From Azospirillum oleiclasticum (lineage in GTDB: Bacteria; Pseudomonadota; Alphaproteobacteria; Azospirillales; Azospirillaceae), in NCBI RefSeq assembly GCF_013423485.1, contig NZ_JABFFR010000001.1, positions 496,001 to 560,000 of the forward strand: a DNA stretch of 64,000 bases. The letters are read 5' to 3'. This document shows, one piece after another, positions 63,101 through 64,000 of this stretch. The notes beneath the pieces are model-generated. The model was not told the origin of the DNA. It did no database searches and saw nothing but the letters and a program-made list of their open reading frames with translations. A program made the position numbers and the translations under genes. Each line of letters opens with the position of its first letter. The first letter of the stretch is position 1.

Positions 63101-63349
63101 CGTCGATGTGATGTGATGGACGCCGGTGATGCCGGCGACCTCGTCCTCGAGCGGCTTGGCGACCTGGGGCTCAAGCTCGGCGGGGGTGGCACCGTCCTGC
63201 GTGACGGCGATCGAGACGATCGGCACGTCGATGTTGGGGAACCGCGTGATCGGCAGGGCGTCGAAGGATCGCCAGCCGAGCACGACCAGCACGCAGAACG
63301 CCAGGATCGGGGCGACCGGATTGCGGATGGACCATGCGGAGACGTTCAT
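60113..63349 (-). CDS. RND efflux transporter permease (AcrB family)
   Basis: A 1078-residue inner-membrane proton-driven exporter with 12 helices and two large periplasmic loops. The start is typical (WSIRNPVAPILAFCVLVVLG, FPNIDVPIVSIAVTQDGATP). Helix 4 has the proton-relay Asp pair (STGILVDDAIVEIE), and helix 10 has the relay Lys (LMGVVSKNAILLVDCG). It starts inside the stop of the adaptor gene (four-base ATGA overlap). The substrate is unknown. The C-terminus ends in a basic tail. Confidence 0.94.
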   Translation of the reverse strand: MNVSAWSIRNPVAPILAFCVLVVLGWRSFDALPITRFPNIDVPIVSIAVTQDGATPAELEPQVAKPLEDEVAGITGVHHITSTITDGRSTTVVVFRLEVPTSQALQDVRDAVDRIRGDLPASIDAPIVSRVDVEGQAIQTFAVSSPGMTLEELSWFVDNTITRAIQGQRGVGRVERHGGSDREVRIELDADRLNSLGITVADVNGQLRRMNLDVGSGRGRVGGGEQAIRLLGDARDVAELTGTMIGLPNGRFVRLSDLGRITDAYQEPRAFARIDGLPVVTVAVFRAKGASEVSVADTVARTLDGIRAQRPDVTIVLIDDAVAITLGTYEAALHTLAEGGLLAILIVMVFLRNWRSTLIGAVALPLSAIPTFWVMDLLGFSLNLVSLLAMTLSTGILVDDAIVEIETVERHIRSGKPPYRAAIDATDEIGLAVIATTFAIIAVFLPVSFMPGVAGQYFIQFGLTVAVAVFFSLLVARLIIPVMAAHLLHPAEAGRHPDGGDSAIMRLYTALIAVTTRRRYATLLAAIGTLGISVHILAQIPGSFMPPEDNARVSLSVELPPGATLDDTERTTAAIHDRMRGIDGVATVFVLGGVSPTGDLEPRLATVTVRLEPLDHSLTTTLVNHVIGRIPLIGPHLPKRTPAGRRIPQSRVEAEILGRLRSIPDVRIVRMNEEGERDLSFNLLSDSAADLDRAVARLEAGLRGEPLVANVGTDGALPRPELRIRPRDDRMSRLGVTTEQIAQLVRIATIGDNDTQLTRIALDGRLIPIRVQLDRDIRTDLAAIRDLKVQTASGAMVPLSSVADIDHAEGPGSIRRHDRHRVVALGADLPAGVALDTATDRVRAIVAEAKLPATVTVVESGDAEIQEEVQRGFGDAMLLGLMMVLVVLILLFKDVIQPFTILFSLPLAMGGVAAGLILTGNALSMPVLIGILMLMGVVSKNAILLVDCGIETMRRGMDRKAAIIEAGRKRTRPIVMTSIAMSAGMLPSALGVGEGGSFRAPMAIAVIGGIIVSTVLSLVVVPSFFLIMDDLSQLLTRVFGRMVGRRDKDCQPFDHEMRATLTAGQNRGSKARKSASGS

Positions 63350-64000
63350 GGCCCGGACTCCGCTTTGACCGCGACGATCCGGTCGCCGTCGCGCACGAAG
63401 GCGCCGGCCTTCGCCACCGCCTGCTCGCCCGCCGCCAGGCCGGACAGGATCTCGACGAAGGCCCCGTCCTGGATGCCGGCCGTCACCGGCACCAGACGGA
63501 CGACGCCGTTGTCGATCTTGCGGACGACGGCTCCGCCATCGGTCGCACCGACCGAGGTCCGGGGCAGGACGACCGCCCGCTTCTCCGCGGCAACGATGAC
63601 GGCGCTCGCGTACATGCCGACCCGGGCCTCCGTCGCATCGGCCAGGGCGATCCGGACGGTGCCGAGGCGCGTCTGCGCATCGACCGTGGGCATGATCAGG
63701 CGGATCGTCCCGGTGACAAAAATGCGGCTGCCGGCAAGCCGGACCGTTGCGGGCTGACCGACCGCGAGCTTGAGGAGATCGGCCTCGGCGACGTCGGCCT
63801 TCATCTCGACCGCGCCGTTGCGGATGATGGTGTACAGCGGCAGGACGTTGGCGCTGCCGCTGGCGATGGCGCCGACCTTGGCGTTCCTGGCCGAGATCAC
63901 ACCGCCGACCGGTGCGGTGACGGCGGTGCGGGCGAGGCGCAGGTCGACGTCGGCGAGGCGCGCGCCAGCCAGCTTGATGTCCGCCGCCGCGATGCCCAGG
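63346..64000 (-). CDS. RND efflux periplasmic adaptor (N-terminus beyond window)
   Basis: The frame is open to the right edge, so the start lies outside. The visible 217 residues are the C-terminal part of a membrane fusion protein. DLRLARTAVTAPVGGVISAR ends the coiled-coil and lipoyl region; then come the beta-barrel (VEMKADVAEADLLKLAVGQP, TRLGTVRIALADATEARVGM) and the membrane-proximal part (VTAGIQDGAFVEILSGLAAG). It overlaps the permease gene by four bases and links it to an outer-membrane channel. Confidence 0.93.
   Translation of the reverse strand, partial: LGIAAADIKLAGARLADVDLRLARTAVTAPVGGVISARNAKVGAIASGSANVLPLYTIIRNGAVEMKADVAEADLLKLAVGQPATVRLAGSRIFVTGTIRLIMPTVDAQTRLGTVRIALADATEARVGMYASAVIVAAEKRAVVLPRTSVGATDGGAVVRKIDNGVVRLVPVTAGIQDGAFVEILSGLAAGEQAVAKAGAFVRDGDRIVAVKAESGP

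Noticed and set aside
1..64000. CRISPR arrays, rRNA genes, complete prophage, toxin-antitoxin or restriction systems
   Set aside because: Reading the window on both strands I saw no spaced direct repeats, rRNA sequence, phage structural genes or recognisable defence gene pairs.

Overview
This is a high-GC alphaproteobacterial chromosome segment, most likely from Azospirillum or a close relative in the Rhodospirillales. The evidence is the DivK-PleD pair, CheY with two CheZ homologues, EipB, the plsY-dprA-topA-rnr-rpmG order and many signalling genes. I had only the sequence, so the genus is an inference.

Layout. 1-6.5 kb: the 3' part of a UvrD-type helicase gene, a polytopic membrane protein, prmA and an M24 aminopeptidase P. 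6.7-9.5 kb: a CheY and two consecutive CheZ-like phosphatases carrying repeated FliM-like docking motifs, then a DUF4383 membrane protein. 9.56-11.8 kb: a TPP riboswitch followed by thiO-thiS-thiG. 11.8-18.6 kb: two small genes, eipB, a 2-hydroxyacid dehydrogenase, a diguanylate cyclase, dinB, divK and pleD, closed by a clear intrinsic terminator. 18.7-29.9 kb: a long minus-strand run reading pyrB, pyrC-like, plsY, dprA, topA, rnr, an S41 protease and rpmG. 30-34 kb: DUF6644 and DUF6152 genes, a GcvA-like LysR regulator with a palindromic operator, a DUF1127 gene, an AEC transporter and ruvX. 34-41 kb: gatC-gatA and gatB, separated by a lower-GC insertion with a sulfotransferase-like gene and a phytase-like autotransporter. 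41-43.8 kb: a PAS sensor kinase, a small conserved gene and tRNA-Ser(GCU) with a good sigma70 promoter.

From about 43.9 to 60.1 kb, directly downstream of the tRNA, the content changes to accessory genes mixed with wreckage. There is a serine recombinase remnant joined to an IS701-type transposase fragment, a membrane quinoprotein glucose dehydrogenase, DUF1328, two periplasmic PRC-barrel proteins, a CbrA-like symporter-kinase with a convergent LuxR-type regulator, and an orphan TRAP binding protein. Then come an ECF sigma gene without a stop of its own, a truncated membrane protein, DUF2254, a degP fragment with a frameshift, a YetF-like protein and an IS6-family end. This looks like an old, eroded genomic island devoted to envelope and stress functions. 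The last 4 kb hold an RND efflux pump and the C-terminal part of its adaptor, which runs off the window.

I found no CRISPR array, rRNA or intact prophage. The most unusual items are the multi-motif CheZ, the pyrB-linked dihydroorotase homologue lacking its HxH metal site, the tRNA-linked recombinase/IS chimera, and the stopless sigma gene.
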